From assembly GCA_002070565.1 (NCBI GenBank), contig MWDM01000010.1, forward strand, positions 1-48,810: a stretch of DNA of 48,810 bases, read 5' to 3'. Shown here one piece after another: positions 7,077-15,400 of this stretch; position 1 is the stretch's first letter, and every line of letters begins with the position of its first letter. The notes beneath the pieces were generated by a model that was given only the letters and a program-made list of their open reading frames with translations, was not told the origin of the DNA and searched no databases. The stretch comes from Bacteroidetes bacterium ADurb.Bin139 (GTDB taxonomy: Bacteria; Bacteroidota; Bacteroidia; Bacteroidales; UBA932). The translations under genes and the position numbers were made by a program.

Positions 7077-10000
7077 AATTGAATCCGGATATTACTACAC
7101 AAGGTTTTTCACCCCTTGTATCCTGTTGTTTCAAAGACATAGTGATGGTTCTGGTCTCACCGGGCATCAGGGAAACGTAATTGTCGCTAAAGAAAACCGG
7201 CAGGATTCTTTCCCCGCTCTTTTTTCCGGTCACTTTAAGGCGCACCATCAGGCAGGGAGTCTCTGAACTGTTCACCAGGGTGGTGGTCAGTTTCCACTGG
7301 TCTCCGACTTTTTTGTATTTTGTTATGGTTCTCAGCTTTACTTTGGCAAGGTTGTGCAGGGCTTTCAGGTTCCCTTCCTCCAGCCCTCTCCAGTAAAAGT
7401 TTTCTGAAAGGATGCGGTCATTCCCATACAGGGTGAGCTTAATAAAATGCACATCGCTCAGGGTTTGTGGAAACTCCAGGCGGAAGCATTTTACAGTGCT
7501 GTCCTCCTGGCTGTTTACCAGGGTGTCTTTTTCCCATTGAACGGAACCATCGGTATTGATGATTTGTGCGTGTGCCCGGAGTCCTTCGCGGGCACCGGCG
7601 TGCAGGTTGACCACCTCTATGGTTTGATAAACGGGATTCCATTGAATATGAAGCGGTTCCGATGCTTTTTTACAGCCAAAGTAGGCTGCAGTCGGGTCAA
7701 AGAAATAATCGTAAGTCTGCCACACCATGGAAGGCCATGCAGGATGGCTCATCCACAATAACATGCCGCGCCTGAATTCACTCCTCCCCTCAAAAATACC
7801 CCGGTACCCGTCGTAATTGATCCACTGGGCGTATTGGCTGAACTGTTCTGCATTTTCTGCCGGGCCAAATGCCTTTTCCACCATTTCCATGAAGGATGCG
7901 GCTCCCTGGGCCCCTTCCAGGCAAAAATCGTGCAATCCCCACATATCGTTGTGCGGCCACAGGTGTTCCTGCGGGATGGTCTGCAGGATGCTTTCGTAAT
8001 TCATCACATTGGGCATACCCCGCTCGCTGTGCATGCGGTCTTTCCCGTACAGCAGATAGTAATCCCTTACCGGAAGCGCCCGGTAGGGACCTCCCCCGCT
8101 GACCACTCCTGCCGAGGAGTGGGATATGTAATGGATTCCAGGGTGTAGTTGCGGGATCATTTCGCGCAGGGCATTGTCCAGTTCTTTGGGAGGAAACCCT
8201 TCGTTACGGCCAACATACAGGGCTATGCAGGGATGGTTGCGGATGCGGCGGACCAAATCGTTGGCATTCTGCATGAACATTCTGGTGTTCGCCGGGTCTG
8301 GTCCGTCCCAGGGATTGGCCAGCCAGAAATCCTGCCAGACCATGATGCCATAGCGGTCGCAGGCTTCATAGAATTCATCGTCTCCTGTCTGTCCCACCCA
8401 GTTGCGGATCATGGTGAAATTCATATCGGCATGATAGGCAACGGCTATATCGTATTCCCTGCCCCTGTAGTTGAGGTTTGATTCGGAAAAGCCCCAGTTG
8501 CCGCCACGTCCTATGAAACGACGTCCGTTGATGTACAGGGAAAGTATCCCGTTGTTTTCATCAAAGTCTACCTGTCTTACTCCGGAAAGGAAGGACAGGC
8601 TGTCTGAAACCGTCCCATCAATATTGAAAGCCATGTGGACGGGGTACAGGTTGGGAGCACCGTACCCTTTGGGCCACCACAGTTTGGGATTGTCAAGGCT
8701 GATCTCTGCAGATACTGTACGGATCTCTCCCGCTTCCAGGCCTACTTCCAGTTTGAAGGGCACGTCTCCGTATGATCCTTCCAGGTTGCCCAGGATAAAT
8801 TCGTCCCTGTGGTTTGTAAGGGTGGCTTCTATGCTGATGGCAGCCTGCGTGGTGTCGGGCAGGGGCAGGAAAGTTTGTACAAAGGGGTCTTCAACGCTTA
8901 CAGGTCCGGTGGTGGTTAAGAACACATCGTTCCAGATACCCATGTTCCTTCCGCGGATGGTGGGAATCCAGTCCCAGCCGATAGAGGCATGGAATGTGGG
9001 ATTGTCGGCACCCAGGATGCCCCCGTTCTGGTCCGGACTCACTGCGTTCTGTTCTTTGACGGCTCCATAGTTCCTGTTGTCTGCTAACACTACAGCCAGC
9101 ACGTTGGATGCTCCGGGAATGATCTCTTTTGTTACATTGAATTTTGCCCGGGTAAAGGCACCGCTTATCCTTCCAATCCGTATCCCGTTAAGGTAAACAA
9201 CAGCAACCCAGTTGATCCCGTCAAAATGCAGGAATAGTTCTTCCTGCTTGAAATCCACGGGAACAAAAAACTCGGTCCGGTAACAAAAGTTGGAACGGAA
9301 AAAAGATTCGGAGATCTGTAGTTGGTTGTCACCAAAGTTGGGGTCCGGAAGCGCCCCTATGTTCAGATAACTGGAAAGCACGGTCCCGGGAACGGTCGCG
9401 ACAGGCCATGTTTCTGTTCCCGTGTATTCTTTTCTTGAGATGACGAACCCTTTTTCCGGAACAAGGGACATGCGCTGCAACCTCCAGTCACCTCCATTGA
9501 GCGTGAGACGGTTTCCTTTAGGGAGTTCCCTGGGTTTGGGCACGGCCCTGAGGGCACCTGTCCCATAGGCTTCCAGTTCACTCAGGATGTAACGTTCCCC
9601 ATTGGCAGGTGCCTCCATGTTCACTTTCAGGTACCGGCTCCGGACAGGAGGATCCAGGACGATCGTATCCACGGAATTTTCTGTGCCCGGCAATTGGGCA
9701 GCCACCTTCCAATTGATGTTGTCATCGGATATTTCCAGGGTTCCGGCAACAGCCTTGTTGATCCAGTACAGGATTACGCTGTCTAGGTCCGAAGAGGCCC
9801 CAAAATCCACCATCAGCCACTCGTTGCCGGTTCCGGCGCTCATCCAGGCACTTGTAAAGTCAATTGACGGGGTAATGGTCACCAATTCACTTTTCCTATA
9901 AAAATTCCAGTCCGAAAAAGCCCATTGGCCGGCTCCCGGTACATGGAAAGCCACTTTATAGAAACGGTATTGCACAGGTTCGTTGAATTGATATGAAAGC

Positions 10001-10656
10001 CTGATGTCGCGTTCCGGTGCCGGAGGGGTAAAAGAAAAAGTGAAAGAGGGTTGCGGCCCCTGGGAAGGCGCGGGTTTGGGCATGTTGGCCCATTGGGCAT
10101 AGGGATTGGGTTTTTCAGTTCCCGGGAAACCCCATCCCTGTTCTTTCCTGATCAGTGTCCATGCCTGCCCGTCCATGGATGCATAACAGCTCACCTGGTA
10201 ATTGGCAGCCTTGGCACGGTCGTACGTCAGGGAGCCGGTCAGTTCCATGGAGGTAGCCACGGGTACACGTCCGGACAGTTCCAGCTGAATGAACACATCT
10301 TCTCCCCTCATCCTGTATTTTGAATCCGGCTTCCCGTCAAAGAACCACTCCTTTTCACGTTTTTCAAGATCACCCGCATGATTGCTCACGTTGATCCAGG
10401 AGGGTGCGGTATCTGATTTTATCCCATCGGTGACAAGATGTCCGGTAAGGTTGTAGTCGTAGCTTGAGGAATGGATGGTAATACGGTTAAGGGCAATATT
10501 GCGGTGGCTTTCAGCATCAGCAGTAAGAACAGGAGCAAAATCCTGTGCGGGATCTCCCGGGTAATTTCCAGGCTTTTTCATAAAAATTGTATCTGATTCA
10601 CATCCGGCCATGACAAAAACCAATAAAACCAGAAGGGAGAATATGGATTTCTTCAT
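7066..10656 (-). CDS. GH2 glycosidase lipoprotein (beta-mannosidase/glucosaminidase-like) with discoidin-type domains
   Basis: This 1196-aa lipoprotein has signal MKKSIFSLLVLLVFVMAGC. Two discoidin (F5/8C)-like sugar-binding regions follow (about residues 45-180 and 240-365), then the GH2 jelly-roll (about 390-545), an Ig-like domain, and a TIM barrel. The barrel has the acid/base Glu in VGRNEG (about E819) and the nucleophile in HSERGMPN (about E878). The overall plan resembles the exo-beta-glucosaminidase / endo-beta-mannosidase branch of GH2; exact specificity cannot be read. The start at 10656 was chosen because the lipoprotein signal begins there; an in-frame ATG at 10671 is possible. 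It heads the GH2-GH95 transcript and is divergent from GH92. Confidence 0.88.
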   Translation of the reverse strand: MKKSIFSLLVLLVFVMAGCESDTIFMKKPGNYPGDPAQDFAPVLTADAESHRNIALNRITIHSSSYDYNLTGHLVTDGIKSDTAPSWINVSNHAGDLEKREKEWFFDGKPDSKYRMRGEDVFIQLELSGRVPVATSMELTGSLTYDRAKAANYQVSCYASMDGQAWTLIRKEQGWGFPGTEKPNPYAQWANMPKPAPSQGPQPSFTFSFTPPAPERDIRLSYQFNEPVQYRFYKVAFHVPGAGQWAFSDWNFYRKSELVTITPSIDFTSAWMSAGTGNEWLMVDFGASSDLDSVILYWINKAVAGTLEISDDNINWKVAAQLPGTENSVDTIVLDPPVRSRYLKVNMEAPANGERYILSELEAYGTGALRAVPKPRELPKGNRLTLNGGDWRLQRMSLVPEKGFVISRKEYTGTETWPVATVPGTVLSSYLNIGALPDPNFGDNQLQISESFFRSNFCYRTEFFVPVDFKQEELFLHFDGINWVAVVYLNGIRIGRISGAFTRAKFNVTKEIIPGASNVLAVVLADNRNYGAVKEQNAVSPDQNGGILGADNPTFHASIGWDWIPTIRGRNMGIWNDVFLTTTGPVSVEDPFVQTFLPLPDTTQAAISIEATLTNHRDEFILGNLEGSYGDVPFKLEVGLEAGEIRTVSAEISLDNPKLWWPKGYGAPNLYPVHMAFNIDGTVSDSLSFLSGVRQVDFDENNGILSLYINGRRFIGRGGNWGFSESNLNYRGREYDIAVAYHADMNFTMIRNWVGQTGDDEFYEACDRYGIMVWQDFWLANPWDGPDPANTRMFMQNANDLVRRIRNHPCIALYVGRNEGFPPKELDNALREMIPQLHPGIHYISHSSAGVVSGGGPYRALPVRDYYLLYGKDRMHSERGMPNVMNYESILQTIPQEHLWPHNDMWGLHDFCLEGAQGAASFMEMVEKAFGPAENAEQFSQYAQWINYDGYRGIFEGRSEFRRGMLLWMSHPAWPSMVWQTYDYFFDPTAAYFGCKKASEPLHIQWNPVYQTIEVVNLHAGAREGLRAHAQIINTDGSVQWEKDTLVNSQEDSTVKCFRLEFPQTLSDVHFIKLTLYGNDRILSENFYWRGLEEGNLKALHNLAKVKLRTITKYKKVGDQWKLTTTLVNSSETPCLMVRLKVTGKKSGERILPVFFSDNYVSLMPGETRTITMSLKQQDTRGEKPCVVISGFNYEE

Positions 10657-10723
10657 GATAAATGAAAACATTAATGAATATATTCCTGTAAAGTTATTTA
10701 AAAATGAAGAAAGACAAAATTCT

Positions 10724-10731
10724 TATCTTAG
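10724..10731 (+). promoter_or_regulatory. Possible -7 box of the GH92 gene (TATCTTAG)
   Basis: TATCTTAG differs from TATCTTTG at one base and ends 16 bases before the GH92 start. No TTTG was seen at the -33 position. The same variant occurs before two other lipoprotein genes in the window. Confidence 0.35.
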
Positions 10732-10747
10732 AGGAAATGTTCACACT

Positions 10748-12539
10748 ATGAAAAAGGCACTTCTTCTGACAGCCGCCGTCATGGCCGGTATCCTTGTTTT
10801 ACCCTGTTCCTGCAGCAAATCATTCACACAATATGTAAACCCAATGATTGGCAGCGGCGGGCACGGCCACGTCTTTGTGGGCGCCAACGTTCCTTTTGGC
10901 ATGGTACAGGCCGGCCCCGTGCAGTACAACACGGGTTGGGACTGGTGTTCCGGTTACCATTATTCAGATTCCACCATCATAGGCTTTGCACAGATGCATT
11001 TGAGCGGCACCGGCATAGGGGACCTTGGGGACATTTCCCTGATGCCTGTGGCCGGGGATGTGGAAACAGCCCGTCCCGGGTATTATTCTGTGATGCTGGA
11101 CGGGAGTGGAATCAGGGCCGAGATGACTTCGACACCCAGGGTTGCCTTTTACCGCTATACCTTCCCTGCCGGTGCCCGGCGTAAAGGCGTTGTCATTGAT
11201 CTTGAACACGGTATAGGATGGGACAGCCCTGTGGAAGGACACCTGGAATGGGACGGGGACCGGGTGGTAAAGGGATATAGGGTCTCAACGGGCTGGGCAC
11301 AACGTCAGGAAATCTTTTTCCATGCCAGGTTTTCCGTTCCTGTTCTGGAAGCCGAATTCTTTGACGGTGTGGAGCCCTCGGGCGGGAAGAGCCTTACCGC
11401 ACGCAAAGCGTACGCCCGGATATGGCTGGATGTACCCCGGAACGGGGAGGTATTGGTTAAAGTGGCACTGTCACCCGTATCAATGGAAAAAGCAGCAATG
11501 AATCTGGAATATGAATTGCCAGGGTGGAAATTCAGCGCTGTGGTCAAAGCAGCCGATAAGGCCTGGAACCGGGAATTATCCAAAATTGACTACAGGACAG
11601 ACCATCGGAATGATAAAGTAATATTTTATTCAGCCCTATACCATACCATGATGGCCCCGTCTTTGTTCTGTGATACTGATCTGCCGGACGGTTTTACAAA
11701 ATATACCACCTTCTCGCTCTGGGATACCTACCGTGCAGCCCATCCGCTGGCCACGATTATCCATCCGGAAAAAATGGGTGATTACGTAAAGACCATGCTG
11801 GATATTTATCAGAAACAGCAAAAATTGCCGGTCTGGCACCTGATGGGAAACGAGACGGATTGCATGGTTGGAAATCCCGGAATACCTGTCCTGGCAGACA
11901 TGGTATTGAAAGGGTATTCGCAGGACCCCATACAGGACCTTGAAGGCATGAAACAATCTGCCCTCAGAAACGAACGCGGCATGGACCTGTACCGTGAATA
12001 CGGATACATATCTTATGACATGGACCCGGGGCACGAAACGGTGGCAAAAACCCTGGAGTATGCCCTGGCAGTACACCTGGCTTGTCCCGCACGACATTCC
12101 GGGCCTGATAGGTCAGTATGCACATGGTAACGAACCGGGTCACCACATACCCTACATGTATGCCTTTGCCGGGCAACCGGAAAAGACGGCCGCCAGGATC
12201 CGGCAGATCCTGACAACCATGTACCACAATGCACCTGATGGTTTATGCGGCAACGAAGACGCAGGACAAATGTCTGCCTGGTACATTCTCTCGGCCCTGG
12301 GATTCTACCAGGTGGAACCGGCCGGCGGGCGTTATGTATTTGGCTCTCCCTTGATGGATAAGGCGGTCTTGGGGGTAGGGGACGGGAAAACATTCACCAT
12401 AGTGGCTCATGACAACCGTCCGGAAAACCACCTGATCAAAAGCATCCGCCTGAACGGCCGGCCCTACGACAAATTCTATATCGATTACAAGGACATCATG
12501 GCTGGCGGCTTGCTGGAGTTCGAGATGGAAGCTCCCTGA
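10748..12539 (+). pseudogene. GH92 alpha-mannosidase lipoprotein, broken by deletion and frame change
   Basis: The first part (10748-12130) is a lipoprotein with signal MKKALLLTAAVMAGILVLPCSC, then clear GH92 sequence: YVNPMIGSGGHGHVFVGANVPFG, GDISLMPVAG, TTFSLWDTYRAAHP and MGNETDCMVG. After TLEYA, at about 12060, the homology jumps to the next frame and continues as WQYTWLVPHD, GLIGQYAHGNEPGHH (with the catalytic Glu) and NEDAGQMSAWY, to the stop at 12539. Intact GH92 enzymes are usually about 740 aa; the two pieces sum to about 597. The stretch normally between TLEYAYDDW and the WQY motif is absent, and so is the segment normally between PHD and GLIGQY. GH92 enzymes trim alpha-mannose from N-glycans and need calcium. 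This copy is probably inactive unless the join is an assembly error. Confidence 0.82.
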
Positions 12540-12587
12540 AGCAATTTGCAGCAAAGCCTTTCTGGCGTCAATAAAGGGTAATAGTTA

Positions 12588-14828
12588 CTACCTGTGGCGG
12601 TCTCCGCTCCGGCCACGCGGGTTGCCGCGGTCATTGCTACGGGAGAATCCCCTGTTGTTGCGGTCGCGGTCACCTCCCGACGGACGGGGTTTGCGTTCCG
12701 GTTCAACATAACCTTCAGGTTTCTCCAGAAGGGCTTTGCGTGAAAGGCGCATTTTACCTGACCTTTCGTCAACTTCAAGAAGTTTGACGGTAACGGTTTC
12801 ACCCACATTGACAACATCTTCTACCTTCTCTACTTTTTTCCAGTCCAGTTCAGAAATGTGCAACAGACCTTCCTTGCCCGGCAGGATCTCTATGAAAGCT
12901 CCGAATTCCAGGATGGAAATTACTTTTCCAGTGTACACTTCTCCCACCTGGGGAACGGTGGTTATGGCTTTAATAGTGGCCAGGGCGGCATCCATGCCTT
13001 CCTTGTTCTCCCCGAAGATATCCACAATGCCAAATTCTCCTTCTTCTGTAATGGTAATGGTGGTTCCGGTGGTTTTCTGAATTTCCTGGATCACCTTGCC
13101 GCCGGTCCCGATGACCGCTCCAATAAATGAATTGGGAATGGTGATCTGTACAATGCGGGGAACGTGGGGTTTGTATTCGGCACGGGGTTCGGAGATGGTT
13201 TTCATCATTTCATCCATAATGTGCAACCTTCCCTGGCGGGCTTGTTCCAGGGCCTGCTCCAGCACCTGGTAAGGCAGACCGTCCACTTTGATGTCCATCT
13301 GGGTAGCGGTGATGCCGTCACGTGTGCCGGTAACTTTAAAGTCCATATCTCCCAGGTGGTCTTCGTCTCCCAGGATATCGGACAAGATTGCGAATTTCTT
13401 ATTGCCCTGGTCGGTGATCAGACCCATGGCAATCCCGGATACCGGCTTTTTAATTTTTATTCCGGCATCCATCAGGGCCAGTGTCCCGGCACAAACCGTT
13501 GCCATGGATGAGGAACCGTTTGATTCCAGGATGTCGGACACTACCCTTATGGCATAAGGGTTTTCCTGTCCTACGGGAACCATGGATTTAAGGGCGCGGT
13601 GCGCCAGGTTACCGTGGCCGATCTCACGGCGTCCTGTGCCGCGGCTGGGCCTGGCTTCCCCGGTAGAGAAGGGGGGAAAGTTATAATGCAGGACAAATTG
13701 TTCGGTACCCTGGATGAGTACCTCGTCCATTTCTTTCATATCCAGTTTGGTGCCCATAGTTACCGTAGTAAGGGACTGGGTTTCACCCCGGGTAAAGATG
13801 GCAGAGCCGTGGGCCTGGGGCAGGTAATCGATTTCGCACCAGATGGGGCGGATTTCTTTTGTTGTACGGCCATCCAGACGAATTCCCTCGTCCAGGATCA
13901 TGCGGCGCATGGCGCGCTTTTCCACTTCGTGGTAGTATCGGGAAACCATCAAGGCTTTTGCTTCGCGCTCTTCTTCCGGTATGGTCTGCATGAATTCTTC
14001 TTTCAGCGCTTCAAAAGCATCTGACCGGGCGTGTTTGTCTTCACCGGAACGCGCAATGGCGTAACAACGGTCGTAGCAGAAGGATTCAACGGCTTTGCGT
14101 ACTTCTTCGTCGTTTTCTTCATGGCTGTAGGCGCGTTTTACCGTTTTTCCGGTTTCTTCCATCAGTTCCATTTGCACCTTGCAATGCTTTTTGATTTCCT
14201 GGTGTGCAAACTTTATGGCATCGAGCATGACTGCTTCGCTGACTTCCTTCATTTCTCCCTCCACCATCATGATGTTGTCGTGAGTTGCTCCGACCATGAT
14301 GTCAAGATCAGCTTCTTCCAGCTGACTGAACGAAGGATTGATGACAAATTCTCCGTTTACCCGCCCTACGCGTACTTCTGATATGGGACCGTTGAAGGGA
14401 ATGTCACTCACTGCCAGTGCTGCCGAGGCTGCCAGTCCGGCCAGGGCATCGGGCATGATGTCTTTTTCGGCCGAAATAAGAAATACGTTTACAAAAACTT
14501 CTGCGTGAAAATCGTTAGGGAACAGGGGACGAAGTGCACGGTCTATGAGACGTGAAACAAGGATCTCGTAATCGGAAGGACGTCCTTCCCGTTTGAGAAA
14601 ACCTCCGGGATACCTTCCGGCGGCTGCAAATTTTTCTTTATAGTCCACCGACAGGGGCATAAAGTCGGCTTCGGGCCTGGCTTCTTTTGCGCAGGTGACA
14701 GCTGCCAGCAACATGGTGCCACCCATTTTTACTACCACGGAACCGTCGGCCTGCTTGGCCAGCTTCCCGGTTTCGATCTCAATGGTTCGGCCATCATTCA
14801 ATGTGATGACCTTTTTAATGATATTCAT
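12588..14828 (-). CDS. pnp: Polyribonucleotide nucleotidyltransferase (PNPase)
   Basis: This 746-aa exoribonuclease degrades RNA 3' to 5' by phosphorolysis as a ring trimer. The first RNase PH domain begins [25 protein letters not shown] helical linker and the second, catalytic PH domain follow, with [23 protein letters not shown]. The KH domain carries [16 protein letters not shown] and the S1 domain [17 protein letters not shown]. The last 35 residues are rich in Arg, Gly, Asp and Asn, a flexible RNA-binding tail. It follows rpsO, as in many bacteria, but here a terminator separates them. A short CCCCTT/AAGGGG hairpin in its leader (14852-14868) could be an autoregulation site. Confidence 0.98.
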   Translation of the reverse strand: MNIIKKVITLNDGRTIEIETGKLAKQADGSVVVKMGGTMLLAAVTCAKEARPEADFMPLSVDYKEKFAAAGRYPGGFLKREGRPSDYEILVSRLIDRALRPLFPNDFHAEVFVNVFLISAEKDIMPDALAGLAASAALAVSDIPFNGPISEVRVGRVNGEFVINPSFSQLEEADLDIMVGATHDNIMMVEGEMKEVSEAVMLDAIKFAHQEIKKHCKVQMELMEETGKTVKRAYSHEENDEEVRKAVESFCYDRCYAIARSGEDKHARSDAFEALKEEFMQTIPEEEREAKALMVSRYYHEVEKRAMRRMILDEGIRLDGRTTKEIRPIWCEIDYLPQAHGSAIFTRGETQSLTTVTMGTKLDMKEMDEVLIQGTEQFVLHYNFPPFSTGEARPSRGTGRREIGHGNLAHRALKSMVPVGQENPYAIRVVSDILESNGSSSMATVCAGTLALMDAGIKIKKPVSGIAMGLITDQGNKKFAILSDILGDEDHLGDMDFKVTGTRDGITATQMDIKVDGLPYQVLEQALEQARQGRLHIMDEMMKTISEPRAEYKPHVPRIVQITIPNSFIGAVIGTGGKVIQEIQKTTGTTITITEEGEFGIVDIFGENKEGMDAALATIKAITTVPQVGEVYTGKVISILEFGAFIEILPGKEGLLHISELDWKKVEKVEDVVNVGETVTVKLLEVDERSGKMRLSRKALLEKPEGYVEPERKPRPSGGDRDRNNRGFSRSNDRGNPRGRSGDRHR

Positions 14829-14851
14829 GAGTTTTTTTATCCTGCAATCCG

Positions 14852-14868
14852 CCCCTTCCTGTAAGGGG
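14852..14868 (-). promoter_or_regulatory. Hairpin in the pnp leader
   Basis: Arms CCCCTT (14852-14857) and AAGGGG (14863-14868) flank a 5-base loop, about 24 bases before the pnp ATG. PNPase autoregulation through a leader hairpin is known in enterobacteria; whether this one acts similarly is inference. No good TAnnTTTG box was found between it and the rpsO terminator. The nearest is TAAATTTT. Confidence 0.4.
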
Positions 14869-14944
14869 TTGTTAAAATTTATCCATTCCGCTTATCCCGG
14901 TTCCCGGATTGCTTTAATTTGAACCGGAATAATTAAGAAATTCT

Positions 14945-14983
14945 AAAAAAAAAGGCTGTTCTCCATCCAGAGAGTGCAGCCTT
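14945..14983 (-). terminator. Rho-independent terminator of rpsO
   Basis: Read on the minus strand, AAGGCTG (14977-14983) is separated by an 18-base loop, with an inner CTC/GAG pair, from CAGCCTT (14952-14958). It runs straight into a tract of nine T (14945-14953). This is a textbook intrinsic terminator about 45 bases after the rpsO stop, so pnp needs its own promoter or depends on read-through. Confidence 0.85.
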
Positions 14984-15028
14984 CGTTGGGTTAGCGAGGG
15001 ATACAACGTGTTTCCATCGCCTTGTAAG

Positions 15029-15304
15029 CTATTTCCGGAGATTGAGCGTTTTAAGGATATTACGGTACCGCTCAATGTCGTTGGCCTTAAGGTAATCCAG
15101 CAGGCGGCGACGTTTACCTACCAAACGGAGCAGGGCACGTTGTGTGCCGTAGTCCTTCCTGTTGGACTTCATGTGTTCGGTAAGATGGGCGATACGGTAA
15201 GAAAATAAGGCTATCTGGCTTTCGGCAGATCCTGTATCCTTATTAGACGTTCCGTACTGTCCGAAAATCTCTTGCTTTTTCTGGGCATCAAGGTAAGTGG
15301 CCAT
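15029..15304 (-). CDS. rpsO: 30S ribosomal protein uS15
   Basis: This 91-aa protein contains FGQYGTSNKDTGSAESQIALF, ITHLT-like helix 2 (IAHLTEHMKSNRKDYGTQRALL) and the C-terminal VGKRRRLLDYLKANDIERY. These are diagnostic uS15 helices that bind the 16S three-way junction. Full length. It has its own promoter and terminator and is therefore mostly monocistronic. Confidence 0.98.
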   Translation of the reverse strand: MATYLDAQKKQEIFGQYGTSNKDTGSAESQIALFSYRIAHLTEHMKSNRKDYGTQRALLRLVGKRRRLLDYLKANDIERYRNILKTLNLRK

Positions 15305-15345
15305 GTGTGAGCAATTGATTTTTAGTGGTTAATAATCATAGTATT

Positions 15346-15367
15346 CCCCAATGGGGCAGCAAAGATA
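15346..15367 (-). promoter_or_regulatory. rpsO -7 box with leader hairpin
   Basis: The minus strand reads TATCTTTG (15360-15367). Three bases later comes a CCCC/GGGG mini-hairpin (15353-15356 and 15346-15349) at or near the transcript 5' end. A convincing -33 TTTG was not found. The layout after the -7 box repeats that of rplM almost base for base. Confidence 0.7.
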
Positions 15368-15400
15368 TGCAAATTTTCCAATAATTTCTTTTTTTCCCTA

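Noticed and set aside
13780..13800. Palindromic CACCCCGGGT-type site as an operator
   Set aside because: It lies within the pnp coding sequence in a conserved protein region and has no partner site.
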